DNA from: VFJL01 sp037147395
Lineage (GTDB): Bacteria > Pseudomonadota > Gammaproteobacteria > Burkholderiales > Nitrosomonadaceae
DNA: 8,971 bases
Direction: 5' to 3'
Assembly (NCBI GenBank): GCA_037147395.1
Contig: JBAWVG010000055.1
Span: forward strand, 1 to 8,971
The first letter of the stretch is position 1. Each line of letters opens with the position of its first letter. The notes below the pieces were generated by a model. The model saw only the letters and a program-made list of their open reading frames with translations. It searched no databases and was not told where the DNA came from. Below, in pieces: positions 1 through 6,399 of this stretch. The translations under genes were made by a program, and so were the position numbers.

Positions 1-45
1 GGGCAAATGTAGCCCGAAAGCAACCTATCACGACCTCAGTTTGCC

Positions 46-74
46 TTGAGCGGGTCATGTCAAACTGCTATACT
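46..74 (+). promoter_or_regulatory. Probable sigma-70 promoter of rpsB
   Basis: A -35 box TTGAGC (46-51) and a -10 box TATACT (69-74) are separated by exactly 17 bases. The -10 is preceded by TGC (66-68), which makes it an extended -10 element. Transcription would start near 80-82, giving a leader of about 135 bases before rpsB. It is the only convincing promoter in the window and sits where the rpsB-tsf promoter of other proteobacteria lies. The region upstream of the -35 is not notably AT-rich, so no UP element is claimed. The start site is inferred from spacing only. Confidence 0.75.
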
Positions 75-82
75 CTCGAGCT

Positions 83-206
83 GATCTGGCTTTGCGTCTC
101 AACTACGAGTCAATGGCCGGATCAAATTCGCATGCTCGCCAATCTTGGGGTGCTCTCTCCATCAAGGAAATGAGAGTGACTGTGGCGGGCAGAGGCTCAA
201 CCCTAT
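83..206 (+). promoter_or_regulatory. Structured 5' leader of rpsB, candidate S2 autoregulatory RNA
   Basis: Two stem-loops can be drawn by hand. Hairpin 1 pairs 83-91 with 115-123 (9 pairs, including G-U), extended inside by 92-94 with 111-113 and 98-100 with 107-109. Hairpin 2 pairs 133-140 with 184-191 (8 pairs), and encloses an inner stem of 152-157 with 172-177 and an apical stem of 158-160 with 166-168. Bases 146-151 in the internal loop of hairpin 2 can also pair with 200-205, just upstream of the Shine-Dalgarno site at 207-211, which would form a pseudoknot. In Escherichia coli, protein S2 represses translation of rpsB-tsf through the rpsB leader. That this leader binds S2 is inferred from position and structure. 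Confidence 0.55.
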
Positions 207-211
207 AGGAG
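207..211 (+). promoter_or_regulatory. Shine-Dalgarno site of rpsB
   Basis: AGGAG lies 6 bases before the ATG at 218. It fixes the rpsB start and is one of only two strong ribosome binding sites in the window. It directly abuts the 200-205 segment that may pair with the leader hairpin, so access to it could be regulated. Confidence 0.8.
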
Positions 212-217
212 AAGTTC

Positions 218-970
218 ATGTCAGTAACCATGCGGCAAATGCTGGAAGCGGGTGTTCATTTCGGACACATGACCCGATTCTGGAACCCAAAGATGGCACC
301 TTATATCTTTGGTCATCGGAACAAGATACACATCATCAACCTCGAAAAGACCCTGGCAATGTACCAGGACGCAATAAAGTACACCCGTCAGTTATCAACC
401 AACAAGGGGAATATCCTGTTTGTAGGCACCAAGCGCCAGGCACGTGATATCGTGCGCGAAGAGGCCCTTCGGTGTAATTCCCCCTACGTTGACCAGCGCT
501 GGCTGGGGGGGATGCTGACCAACTTTAAGACAATGAAACTGTCCGTCAAGCGCCTGCACGATATGGAAGCAATGACGCAGGACGGCACACTCGACAAGCT
601 CACCAAGAAAGAATCACTCGATATTCAGCGTGAGCTGGAAAAACTAAATCGCAGTCTGGGCGGAATCAAGGACATGAAGGGCATCCCCGATGCCATGTTC
701 GTGATTGATGTGGGTTATCACAAGGGCGCCATCACCGAAGCCAAAAAACTCGGCATCCCGGTCGTGGGTGTGGTCGATACCAATCACGATCCTCATGGGG
801 TCGACTATCTGATTCCTGGTAATGATGACTCCAGCCAGGCGATACGATTGTACGCACGGGGTATGGCTGATGCGATCCTGGAAGGACGTAGTCAGATCAT
901 TCACGAGATCGTAAAGAACGAGTTTGTGGAAGTAGATGAGGCAATGACAGAAGAACGCTTTTCCGGGTAA
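218..970 (+). CDS. rpsB: 30S ribosomal protein S2
   Basis: S2 is a 30S ribosomal subunit protein that binds late in assembly and is needed for S1 to join the subunit. The 250-residue product is slightly longer than E. coli S2 (241 residues). It shows the family's N-terminal block (GVHFGH at 12-17, WNPKM at 22-26, FGHRNKIHIINLEKT at 31-45), then FVGTKR (68-73), RWLGGMLTN (94-102), a charged helical coiled-coil region at about 104-150, LGGIKDM (148-153) and PGNDD (200-204). The C-terminal 20 or so residues are acidic and variable, as is usual for S2. The start is set by AGGAG six bases upstream. An oddity is Met18, where nearly all homologues I recall have Gln (GHQTR). The gene heads the cluster, behind its own promoter and structured leader, and is followed by a terminator-like hairpin before tsf. 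Confidence 0.98.
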   Translation: MSVTMRQMLEAGVHFGHMTRFWNPKMAPYIFGHRNKIHIINLEKTLAMYQDAIKYTRQLSTNKGNILFVGTKRQARDIVREEALRCNSPYVDQRWLGGMLTNFKTMKLSVKRLHDMEAMTQDGTLDKLTKKESLDIQRELEKLNRSLGGIKDMKGIPDAMFVIDVGYHKGAITEAKKLGIPVVGVVDTNHDPHGVDYLIPGNDDSSQAIRLYARGMADAILEGRSQIIHEIVKNEFVEVDEAMTEERFSG

Positions 971-975
971 CCGGC

Positions 976-1011
976 AAAAAAAAAGGGGGGGCGATCTGCC
1001 TCCCTTTTTTT
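976..1011 (+). terminator. Terminator-like hairpin between rpsB and tsf
   Basis: A run of nine A (976-984) and seven G (985-991) faces CCTCCC (999-1004) and seven T (1005-1011). The stem pairs 978-990 with 999-1011 (13 pairs, one of them G-U), with an 8-base loop, and begins 7 bases after the rpsB stop codon. The T-run is also the 3' arm of the stem. Because the A-run mirrors the T-run, it could work in both directions. Since tsf lacks a clear promoter of its own, I infer partial termination or RNA 3'-end protection rather than a complete stop. Confidence 0.8.
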
Positions 1012-1092
1012 AACTACCAGGCAGATCCAGTTCGGGACTTTTTGTCATCGATAGACTGAGTCGTACTGCCCAATATTTTGACTAATCTTGTT

Positions 1093-1100
1093 GGAGAGGA
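1093..1100 (+). promoter_or_regulatory. Shine-Dalgarno site of tsf
   Basis: The purine stretch GGAGAGGA ends one base before the ATG at 1102; its GGAG (1093-1096) sits 5 bases from that ATG. It lies inside the longer frame that would begin at TTG 1078, so it decides in favour of the ATG start. Confidence 0.8.
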
Positions 1101-1101
1101 T

Positions 1102-1986
1102 ATGGCGGACATTACCGCAGGCATGGTGAAAGAACTACGGGACCTGACCGGGCTCGGTATGATGGAATGCAAGAAAGCATTGACCGAGTCTGATGGTGAC
1201 CTAAAAGCGGCAGAAGACTTGCTGAGAATCAAGAGCGGCGCCAAGGCAAGCAAGGCAGCCGGCCGTCTAGCGGCAGAAGGGATGATCGGAGTATATACCT
1301 CGACCGACAGCAGAAGTGGTGCCATGGTAGAGGTGAACTGCGAGACTGACTTTGTGGCCAGGAACGAGGACTTCATTAACTTCGCCAAGAACCTCGCACA
1401 AATCGTAACGACCCAGAATTTGACTGATACCGATTCTTTGGTCACGGCCACCCTTGAGAATGGCGAGAATGTAGAAGAATTTAGAAAGGCGCTGGTCATG
1501 AAACTGGGTGAGAATATCAGCATCCGGCGGAGCATCCGATATCAGACACAGGGACGCCTTGCCACTTACCTTCATGGCACTCGGATCGGCGTGATGATCG
1601 ACTACACGGGTGGCGATGAGTCCCTCGGTAAAGACTTGGCGATGCACATTGCCGCCAGCAAACCGATATGTGTCTCCAAGGAGCAGGTATCGTCTGAACT
1701 TCTGGCACGAGAGCGTCTGATCTACACCGCACAAGCAGCAGAGAGCGGCAAGCCTGCCGATATCGTGGCGAAGATGGTAGAGGGTCGGGTCACAAAGTAC
1801 CTCGCAGAGGTCACACTTCTCGGACAGCCTTTCGTCAAGGATCCGGACCAGACCGTGGAAAAACTACTCATAGCTAAATCCTCGAAGGTCAATGGATTTA
1901 CCATGTTCATGGTGGGAGAGGGGATGGAAAAGAAGTCCTGCGACTTTGCTGCAGAGGTGATGGCCCAGGTCAATCAGGCCAAATAA
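1102..1986 (+). CDS. tsf: Translation elongation factor EF-Ts
   Basis: EF-Ts is the guanine nucleotide exchange factor that releases GDP from EF-Tu in the cytoplasm. The 294-residue product compares with 283 in E. coli. The N-terminal UBA-like domain is visible at about 4-40 (ELRDLTGLGMMECKKALTES), followed by the EF-Tu contact motif TDFV at 82-85 within EVNCETDFVARN. The core continues with GENISIRR, HGTRIGV, MHIAASKP and the C-terminal VGEGMEKK and DFAAEV blocks. I chose ATG 1102 over the in-frame TTG at 1078 because the protein then begins MADITAGMVKELR, as in homologues, and the Shine-Dalgarno site sits just before it. It pairs with rpsB as in most bacteria but is separated by a terminator-like hairpin. 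The frame is intact. Confidence 0.97.
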   Translation: MADITAGMVKELRDLTGLGMMECKKALTESDGDLKAAEDLLRIKSGAKASKAAGRLAAEGMIGVYTSTDSRSGAMVEVNCETDFVARNEDFINFAKNLAQIVTTQNLTDTDSLVTATLENGENVEEFRKALVMKLGENISIRRSIRYQTQGRLATYLHGTRIGVMIDYTGGDESLGKDLAMHIAASKPICVSKEQVSSELLARERLIYTAQAAESGKPADIVAKMVEGRVTKYLAEVTLLGQPFVKDPDQTVEKLLIAKSSKVNGFTMFMVGEGMEKKSCDFAAEVMAQVNQAK

Positions 1987-2018
1987 GAAAACCCACTATC
2001 AATAGATCGACCGTACCC

Positions 2019-2735
2019 ATGCCCAGTCCCGCTTATAAACGTATCCTACTAAAACTCTCGGGTGAAGCCCTGATGGGCGAAGATAGCTACGGTATTAACC
2101 GTTTTGTGATTGAGCGTATCGTTACCGAAATTGCCGAGGTCACCCAACTCGGCGTCGAGGTGGCGATCGTCATCGGTGGTGGCAATATCTTCCGCGGAAT
2201 GACATCGGCCAAAGGTGGCATGGACCGGGCAACAGCCGATTATATGGGGATGCTTGCTACTGTCATGAATGCCCTCGCGCTGCAGGACGCGATGCGGTGC
2301 AGTGGACTGGTGAGTCGGGTACAGTCGGCGCTGCGTATCGATCAGGTCGTTGAGCCCTATATTCGTGGCAAGGCCATGCGATATCTTGAAGAGGGTAAGA
2401 TCGTTATCTTTGCCGCCGGAACGGGCAACCCCTTTTTCACGACCGATACCGCTGCCGCTTTGCGTGGCATGGAAATGAATGTGGACATCGTACTCAAGGC
2501 CACCAAGGTGGATGGTGTCTATACCAGCGACCCCAAAAACAACCCCGATGCAGTCCGTTACCAGAAACTAACCTTTGATGAAGCCATTTCAAAGAATCTT
2601 CAGGTCATGGATGCCACGGCATTGACCCTGTGCCGAGACCAGAAGTTACCACTCAATGTATTCAGCCTCTTCAGAACAGGTGCCTTAAAGAGGGTGGTCA
2701 TGGGTGAGGATGAGGGGACTCTGGTTCAGGTCTGA
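2019..2735 (+). CDS. pyrH: UMP kinase
   Basis: PyrH phosphorylates UMP to UDP with ATP, the entry to UTP and CTP and hence to RNA and UDP-sugars. The bacterial enzyme is a hexamer of the amino acid kinase fold. The 238-residue protein (241 in E. coli) has KLSGEAL at 12-18, the glycine-rich GGGNIFRG at 53-60, DRATADYMGMLATVMNALA at 69-87, the UMP-binding GTGNPFFTTDTAA at 134-146, LKATKVDGVYTSDP at 159-172 and ALKRVVMGEDEGT near the C terminus. It starts 32 bases after tsf with no terminator between them. No Shine-Dalgarno site is visible before the ATG (GACCGTACCC), so translation may be coupled or start without one. The ATG is the only start that leaves a normal N terminus. Confidence 0.97.
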   Translation: MPSPAYKRILLKLSGEALMGEDSYGINRFVIERIVTEIAEVTQLGVEVAIVIGGGNIFRGMTSAKGGMDRATADYMGMLATVMNALALQDAMRCSGLVSRVQSALRIDQVVEPYIRGKAMRYLEEGKIVIFAAGTGNPFFTTDTAAALRGMEMNVDIVLKATKVDGVYTSDPKNNPDAVRYQKLTFDEAISKNLQVMDATALTLCRDQKLPLNVFSLFRTGALKRVVMGEDEGTLVQV

Positions 2736-2799
2736 GTCGCTACGAACAGCACGGCAGTACAGGTTTTTATTTCTAATCTTTTCGCACGAGATAAATATC

Positions 2800-3357
2800 A
2801 TGATCGCTGACATCAAGAAAGCAGCAGAACAAAAAATGCAAAAAAGCCTAGAGGCATTGAAAGTCGATCTAGGCAAAGTACGAACCGGTCGTGCTCATAC
2901 TGGCCTACTCGATCATATCAACGTGGACTACTACGGCACCCCCATGCCGATCAATCAGGTGGCCAATATTAATCTGATCGATGCCCGTACCATTGGCGTC
3001 GCTCCCTGGGAGAAGAAGATGCTGGGTGTGGTTGAGAAAGCAATTCGCGATGCCGACTTAGGACTAAACCCGATGACGATTGGAGAGGTAATTAGGGTAC
3101 CGATGCCCTCTCTGACCGAGGAACGCCGGCGCGATCTCACCAAAATTGTTAAGCACGAAGCTGAGGATGCGCGCATCGCGATGCGCAATATCCGACGCGA
3201 TGCCAATACTCATCTGAAGGAGTTACTCAAGGAGAAGAAGATCGCAGAGGATGATGAGCGACGGGGGCAGGACGAAGTTCAGAAACTCACCGACCGACAT
3301 ATCCTCGAGATCGACAAGATGCTGCAAGTTAAGGAAGCCGAGTTAATGGCGGTTTAA
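2800..3357 (+). CDS. frr: Ribosome recycling factor
   Basis: RRF works with EF-G to split the post-termination ribosome so that its subunits can be reused. With the ATG at 2800 the product is 185 residues, exactly the E. coli length, and begins MIADIKKAAEQKM. The open frame reaches further upstream to an ATG at 2704 inside pyrH, but those 32 extra residues resemble no RRF and overlap pyrH, so I reject that start. Domain I is formed by the N-terminal helix (about 1-29, ending KVRTGRA) and the long helices from 105 to 185. The small domain II is at about 31-103 (YYGTP at 44-48, DLGLNP at 86-91). NIRRDAN at 130-136 contains the conserved Arg132. Only a weak GAG lies 9 bases before the start. The 64-base gap after pyrH shows no clear terminator or promoter. 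Confidence 0.97.
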   Translation: MIADIKKAAEQKMQKSLEALKVDLGKVRTGRAHTGLLDHINVDYYGTPMPINQVANINLIDARTIGVAPWEKKMLGVVEKAIRDADLGLNPMTIGEVIRVPMPSLTEERRRDLTKIVKHEAEDARIAMRNIRRDANTHLKELLKEKKIAEDDERRGQDEVQKLTDRHILEIDKMLQVKEAELMAV

Positions 3358-3380
3358 TTCAATTCGGAACGGTATTCCTC

Positions 3381-4178
3381 ATGCCCATAAACATCAGCTC
3401 AACCCGCGAGATACCCAAGACCGGAATCATTCCCCGTCATGTTGCAATCATCATGGATGGAAATGGTCGGTGGGCGAAAAAACGATTCTTGCCACGAGTG
3501 GCAGGGCATAAGCGGGCGATGGAGACGGTACGAGGCGTCGTCAAGGCCTGTGCTGAACGGGGGATCGGCTACCTCACATTATTCGCTTTCAGCAGTGAAA
3601 ATTGGCGCAGGCCGAAAGATGAGATCTCTGTCCTGATGCAGCTCTTCATCGCCGCGTTGGAGCAAGAAGTTGGGAAGCTGCATGAGAATGGTATCCGATT
3701 TAAAGTGGTCGGCGATTTATCGAAATTCGAACCGAAGATCATCGACTTCATCCGCAAAGGAGAAGGTCTGACCGCTGCCAATACCAATCTTACGCTTACG
3801 GTTGCGGCCAATTATGGCGGTCGTTGGGACATCATGCAGGCGACCCATAATATGCTCTCTCAACGCCCTGAATTAGCGGGTGGTTTCGAGGAAGAGGACC
3901 TGATGCCCCACTTCGCAATGAGCTATGCACCTGAGCCGGATCTATTTATCCGGACCGGTGGTGAGCAACGCATCAGCAACTTTCTGTTATGGCAACTGGC
4001 CTATACAGAGCTCTACTTCACCGATACCCTCTGGCCGGATTTTGACGCTGAGGCACTGGACCTTGCCATCCAGTCATACCAACAGCGGGAACGTCGCTTT
4101 GGTCGCACCAGCGAGCAACTTGAATCCTCACCCTCTGTAGATGGGTCGAGAAGATCTGTGACCACTGAATCGGCCTAA
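3381..4178 (+). CDS. uppS: Undecaprenyl diphosphate synthase, cis-prenyltransferase
   Basis: The enzyme adds eight isopentenyl units to farnesyl diphosphate in cis, making the C55 lipid carrier for peptidoglycan and other surface polymers. It acts at the cytoplasmic face of the inner membrane. The 265 residues include HVAIIMDGNGRWAKK with catalytic Asp26 (the same number as in E. coli), AGHKRAM (41-47), FAFSSENWRRP (68-78), ANYGGRWD (143-150) and the diphosphate-binding part IRTGGEQRISNFLLW (190-204) with Arg191, Arg197 and Ser199. Glu210 is the expected Mg ligand. After GRTSEQ (241-246) there is a polar, Ser-rich tail of about 19 residues that the E. coli enzyme lacks. It starts 23 bases after frr with no clear Shine-Dalgarno site. 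Its isoprenoid substrates derive from the route that dxr, two genes on, initiates. Confidence 0.97.
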   Translation: MPINISSTREIPKTGIIPRHVAIIMDGNGRWAKKRFLPRVAGHKRAMETVRGVVKACAERGIGYLTLFAFSSENWRRPKDEISVLMQLFIAALEQEVGKLHENGIRFKVVGDLSKFEPKIIDFIRKGEGLTAANTNLTLTVAANYGGRWDIMQATHNMLSQRPELAGGFEEEDLMPHFAMSYAPEPDLFIRTGGEQRISNFLLWQLAYTELYFTDTLWPDFDAEALDLAIQSYQQRERRFGRTSEQLESSPSVDGSRRSVTTESA

Positions 4179-4227
4179 CGCTCGCACAATCCCGACCGGT
4201 AAATCTCTGAGTTGGGCCCCCTCATCC

Positions 4228-5043
4228 ATGCTTAAAACACGCGTTCTAACTGCTGTCATTGCGTTGATTCTGTTTCTGTCGGCGCTATTCTATTTGTCGC
4301 CTATCTTTTGGATGGCAGTGCTGCTCACCCTTGTGCTGGCTGGGGCAATGGAGTGGAGTAAGCTCGCAAAGTTCTCAGCTGCCCACTCGACTATTTACCT
4401 GATGTTTACCGTCTTGCTCGGCGGAGAGTTGCTGTATCTATTGAGCCGTGAGGTTCTGATCGACCCCTACACGACCTCATTCCTATGGCTCTATGCCGCA
4501 TCACTGTTATTTTGGATGATCGCTGCGCCAGCCCTTCTGAAATCGAACTACCCAATTAAGAGCCCCCTTCTGATGTCCATAATAGGCTGGCTACTGCTAC
4601 TGCCAACCGGTCTAGCACTCTACCAATTACGCACCATCAGCCCACTCCTGTTGCTGGGTTTTATGGCGACCATCTGGATCTCTGATACTGCAGCATATTT
4701 CGCCGGTCGTGCATACGGAAAGCATAAGCTCGCACCCGTTATCAGTCCCGGCAAGACCTGGGAGGGAGTGGCGGGTGCACTGGTGGCAGTCTCTGTCTAT
4801 GCATTGATCTGGAGCCAGATAGCCGGAGAAGAGACCCGTCTCATATTGTTACTGCCATTGCTGCTCGGTCTGGTCCTTCTGGGCGTCATCGGTGATCTGT
4901 TCGAGTCACTGATGAAACGCCATGCCTGTGTCAAGGATAGCGGCAATATTTTGCCCGGCCACGGTGGTATACTTGATCGAATTGATGCACTCACCTCAAC
5001 CCTGCCTGCCGCTGTTCTGGCGTTGCTGATTTTTACTGCCTAA
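4228..5043 (+). CDS. cdsA: Phosphatidate cytidylyltransferase (CDP-diglyceride synthase)
   Basis: CdsA is an inner-membrane enzyme that turns phosphatidic acid and CTP into CDP-diacylglycerol, the precursor of phosphatidylethanolamine, phosphatidylglycerol and cardiolipin. The 271 residues (285 in E. coli) are mostly hydrophobic. I count about eight likely membrane segments, at roughly 5-22, 26-41, 54-72, 84-103, 113-132, 138-158, 181-222 (two) and 257-271. The family signature is complete: SLMKR (227-231), KD (236-237), then PGHGGILDRID (243-253) with His245, Asp250, Arg251 and Asp253. A second conserved stretch, SPGKTWEG (173-180), follows ISDTAAYFAGR (151-161). The gap after uppS is 49 bases and has no Shine-Dalgarno site at a usable distance. 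Only three bases separate it from dxr, so the two are surely co-transcribed and probably translationally coupled. Confidence 0.96.
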   Translation: MLKTRVLTAVIALILFLSALFYLSPIFWMAVLLTLVLAGAMEWSKLAKFSAAHSTIYLMFTVLLGGELLYLLSREVLIDPYTTSFLWLYAASLLFWMIAAPALLKSNYPIKSPLLMSIIGWLLLLPTGLALYQLRTISPLLLLGFMATIWISDTAAYFAGRAYGKHKLAPVISPGKTWEGVAGALVAVSVYALIWSQIAGEETRLILLLPLLLGLVLLGVIGDLFESLMKRHACVKDSGNILPGHGGILDRIDALTSTLPAAVLALLIFTA

Positions 5044-5046
5044 CTT

Positions 5047-6234
5047 ATGTCTAACATTCGACATCTGACCATCCTCGGCTCCACCGGCAGTATCGGAGTA
5101 AGTACACTGGACGTGGTCACACGCCACCCAGATCGTTTTCAGATTGTTGCTCTCACCGCCAACCATAGTATTGAAAAAATGCTTGAGCAGTGCCGCCTCT
5201 TCCGACCCCGTTATGCGGTCATGCTGGATGAGACCAGCGGAGAGAAGTTGCAGACGGAGATTCATGCAGCAGGAATTGCAACCGAGGTGATGTGGGGGGT
5301 TGAGTCGCTCGAGAAGGTCGCATCCCTACCCGAAGTGGATACCGTGATGGCCGCCATCGTGGGTGCCGCCGGCATACGTCCCACCTTTGCAGCTGCGAAG
5401 GCCGGTAAGCAGGTGCTGCTCGCCAATAAGGAGACCCTCGTGATGGCGGGCCATATCTTTATGGATGTAGTGAAGCAGCATCATGCCACGTTGCTGCCGA
5501 TAGATAGCGAACATAATGCCATCTTCCAGTCACTACCACACCACTTCACTGGAGACCTGGCTGCGGTAGGAGTACGTCGAATCCTACTGACCGCATCCGG
5601 TGGGCCATTCCGACAGTCATCACTATCATCACTGGAACAGGTCACACCGGAGCAGGCTTGCGCTCATCCCAATTGGGTGATGGGACAAAAGATTTCAGTC
5701 GACTCTGCCACCATGATGAACAAGGGGCTGGAGGTGATCGAGGCGCATTGGCTGTTTAACGCAACCCCTGATCAAATCCAGGTCGTGATCCATCCCCAAA
5801 GCGTCATCCATTCCATGGTCGAGTATGTGGACGGCTCGGTACTCGCGCAACTGGGTAATCCTGATATGCGCACCCCGATCGCTCATGCCTTGGGATTCCC
5901 GGATCGAATTGAAACGGGAGTGGCGCCACTGGATATGTTCAAGATTGGTCGGCTTGATTTTGAAGCACCTGACTTCAAACGATTCCCCTGCCTGGGACTT
6001 GCCTATCAAGCACTTGCCGCTGGTGGCAGCACACCCGCCATCCTGAATGCTGCCAATGAGGTGGCGGTGGAATCATTTCTCAAGCGTCGGATGCCATTTA
6101 CTGCAATTCCTACCATGATCGAGCAGGTCATGCAGTCTGTCAGTCGAAAAGATATCGCTAGCCTGGAGGACGTCTTGGCAGCAGACCAAGAAGCACGCGA
6201 AACAGCGCATGATTGGCTGGCCTCCCTGGTGTAA
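5047..6234 (+). CDS. dxr: 1-deoxy-D-xylulose 5-phosphate reductoisomerase
   Basis: Dxr (also IspC) converts DXP to 2-C-methyl-D-erythritol 4-phosphate with NADPH and a divalent metal. It is the committed step of the MEP isoprenoid pathway and takes place in the cytoplasm. The 395 residues (398 in E. coli) begin with the NADPH-binding GSTGSIG (11-17), then LANKETLV (125-132), the metal site in PIDSEHNAIF with Asp153 and Glu155, the loop TASGGPFR (182-189), and SVDSATMMNKGLEVIEA with Asn225, Lys226 and the metal ligand Glu229. HPQSVIHSMVEY and LGNPDMRTPIAHAL follow. All catalytic positions I can place are intact. The start lies three bases after the cdsA stop, with no Shine-Dalgarno site, which suggests coupling to cdsA translation. 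It is followed by the longest gap after tsf (165 bases). Confidence 0.98.
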   Translation: MSNIRHLTILGSTGSIGVSTLDVVTRHPDRFQIVALTANHSIEKMLEQCRLFRPRYAVMLDETSGEKLQTEIHAAGIATEVMWGVESLEKVASLPEVDTVMAAIVGAAGIRPTFAAAKAGKQVLLANKETLVMAGHIFMDVVKQHHATLLPIDSEHNAIFQSLPHHFTGDLAAVGVRRILLTASGGPFRQSSLSSLEQVTPEQACAHPNWVMGQKISVDSATMMNKGLEVIEAHWLFNATPDQIQVVIHPQSVIHSMVEYVDGSVLAQLGNPDMRTPIAHALGFPDRIETGVAPLDMFKIGRLDFEAPDFKRFPCLGLAYQALAAGGSTPAILNAANEVAVESFLKRRMPFTAIPTMIEQVMQSVSRKDIASLEDVLAADQEARETAHDWLASLV

Positions 6235-6241
6235 AGTGTCA

Positions 6242-6254
6242 GGAATATCATTCC
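6242..6254 (+). repeat. Short inverted repeat just after dxr
   Basis: GGAAT (6242-6246) and ATTCC (6250-6254) form a 5-pair inverted repeat around a 3-base loop, 7 bases after the dxr stop. No T-run follows, so it is not an intrinsic terminator. It may be chance or an RNA end-stabilising element. Confidence 0.3.
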
Positions 6255-6294
6255 CCGAGAAGACCCCGGCCTCGTCCCTCCTGGTCACTCCCTA

Positions 6295-6326
6295 CCCGAC
6301 CCGCTCGCGTATCCCTGCTAGTCGGG
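6295..6326 (+). repeat. GC-rich inverted repeat in the dxr-rseP gap
   Basis: CCCGAC (6295-6300) and GTCGGG (6321-6326) are perfect inverted copies separated by 20 bases. An RNA hairpin with a large loop is possible. The downstream flank is AATTAG, with no T-run, so it does not look like a terminator. Function unknown. Confidence 0.35.
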
Positions 6327-6338
6327 AATTAGAAAGTC

Positions 6339-6384
6339 AAAAAAATCCAGATTACCTTCTGGAAATATTCCTTCGAAATATCCA
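6339..6384 (+). repeat. Overlapping alternative hairpins before rseP
   Basis: TCCAGA (6346-6351) and TCTGGA (6358-6363) form a perfect 6-pair hairpin with a 6-base loop. The TGGA at 6360-6363 can instead pair with TCCA at 6381-6384, extended by 6366-6369 with 6377-6380 around a 2-base bulge. The two folds share 6360-6363 and so exclude each other. Read on the - strand, the first hairpin is followed by seven T (the A-run at 6339-6345), which resembles a weak intrinsic terminator facing the other way, although no - strand gene is visible. The segment ends 15 bases before the rseP ATG. Any regulatory role is inference. Confidence 0.35.
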
Positions 6385-6399
6385 CGTCAACTCAATCGC

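Noticed and set aside
1..15. GGGC and GCCC inverted repeat at the left edge, perhaps the end of an upstream gene's terminator
   Set aside because: Only 4 pairs, no T-run after it, and the window edge cuts off any context.
976..991. Adjacent A9 and G7 tracts as a phase-variable switch
   Set aside because: They lie outside any coding region and are explained as the 5' arm of the terminator hairpin.
1042..1069. Promoter for tsf (TTGTCA, 16 bases, TACTGC)
   Set aside because: The -35 is fair but the -10 matches the consensus poorly. Kept only as a possibility within the terminator finding.
1078..1101. Longer tsf start at TTG 1078
   Set aside because: It adds MTNLVGED before the family N terminus MADIT, and the Shine-Dalgarno stretch at 1093-1100 would then lie inside the coding region.
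1014..1734. Long open frames on the - strand opposite tsf
   Set aside because: They are antisense shadows of a clearly conserved gene, and their translations show no recognisable domain.
2704..2799. In-frame upstream extension of frr with an ATG at 2704 inside pyrH
   Set aside because: The added 32 residues do not resemble RRF, overlap the end of pyrH, and make the protein longer than the family. The ATG at 2800 gives exactly 185 residues.
6325..6351. Sigma-E-like promoter before rseP (GGAATT followed by TCCAGA)
   Set aside because: The -35 lacks the AACTT core, the spacer is short for sigma-E, and the -10 match is weak.
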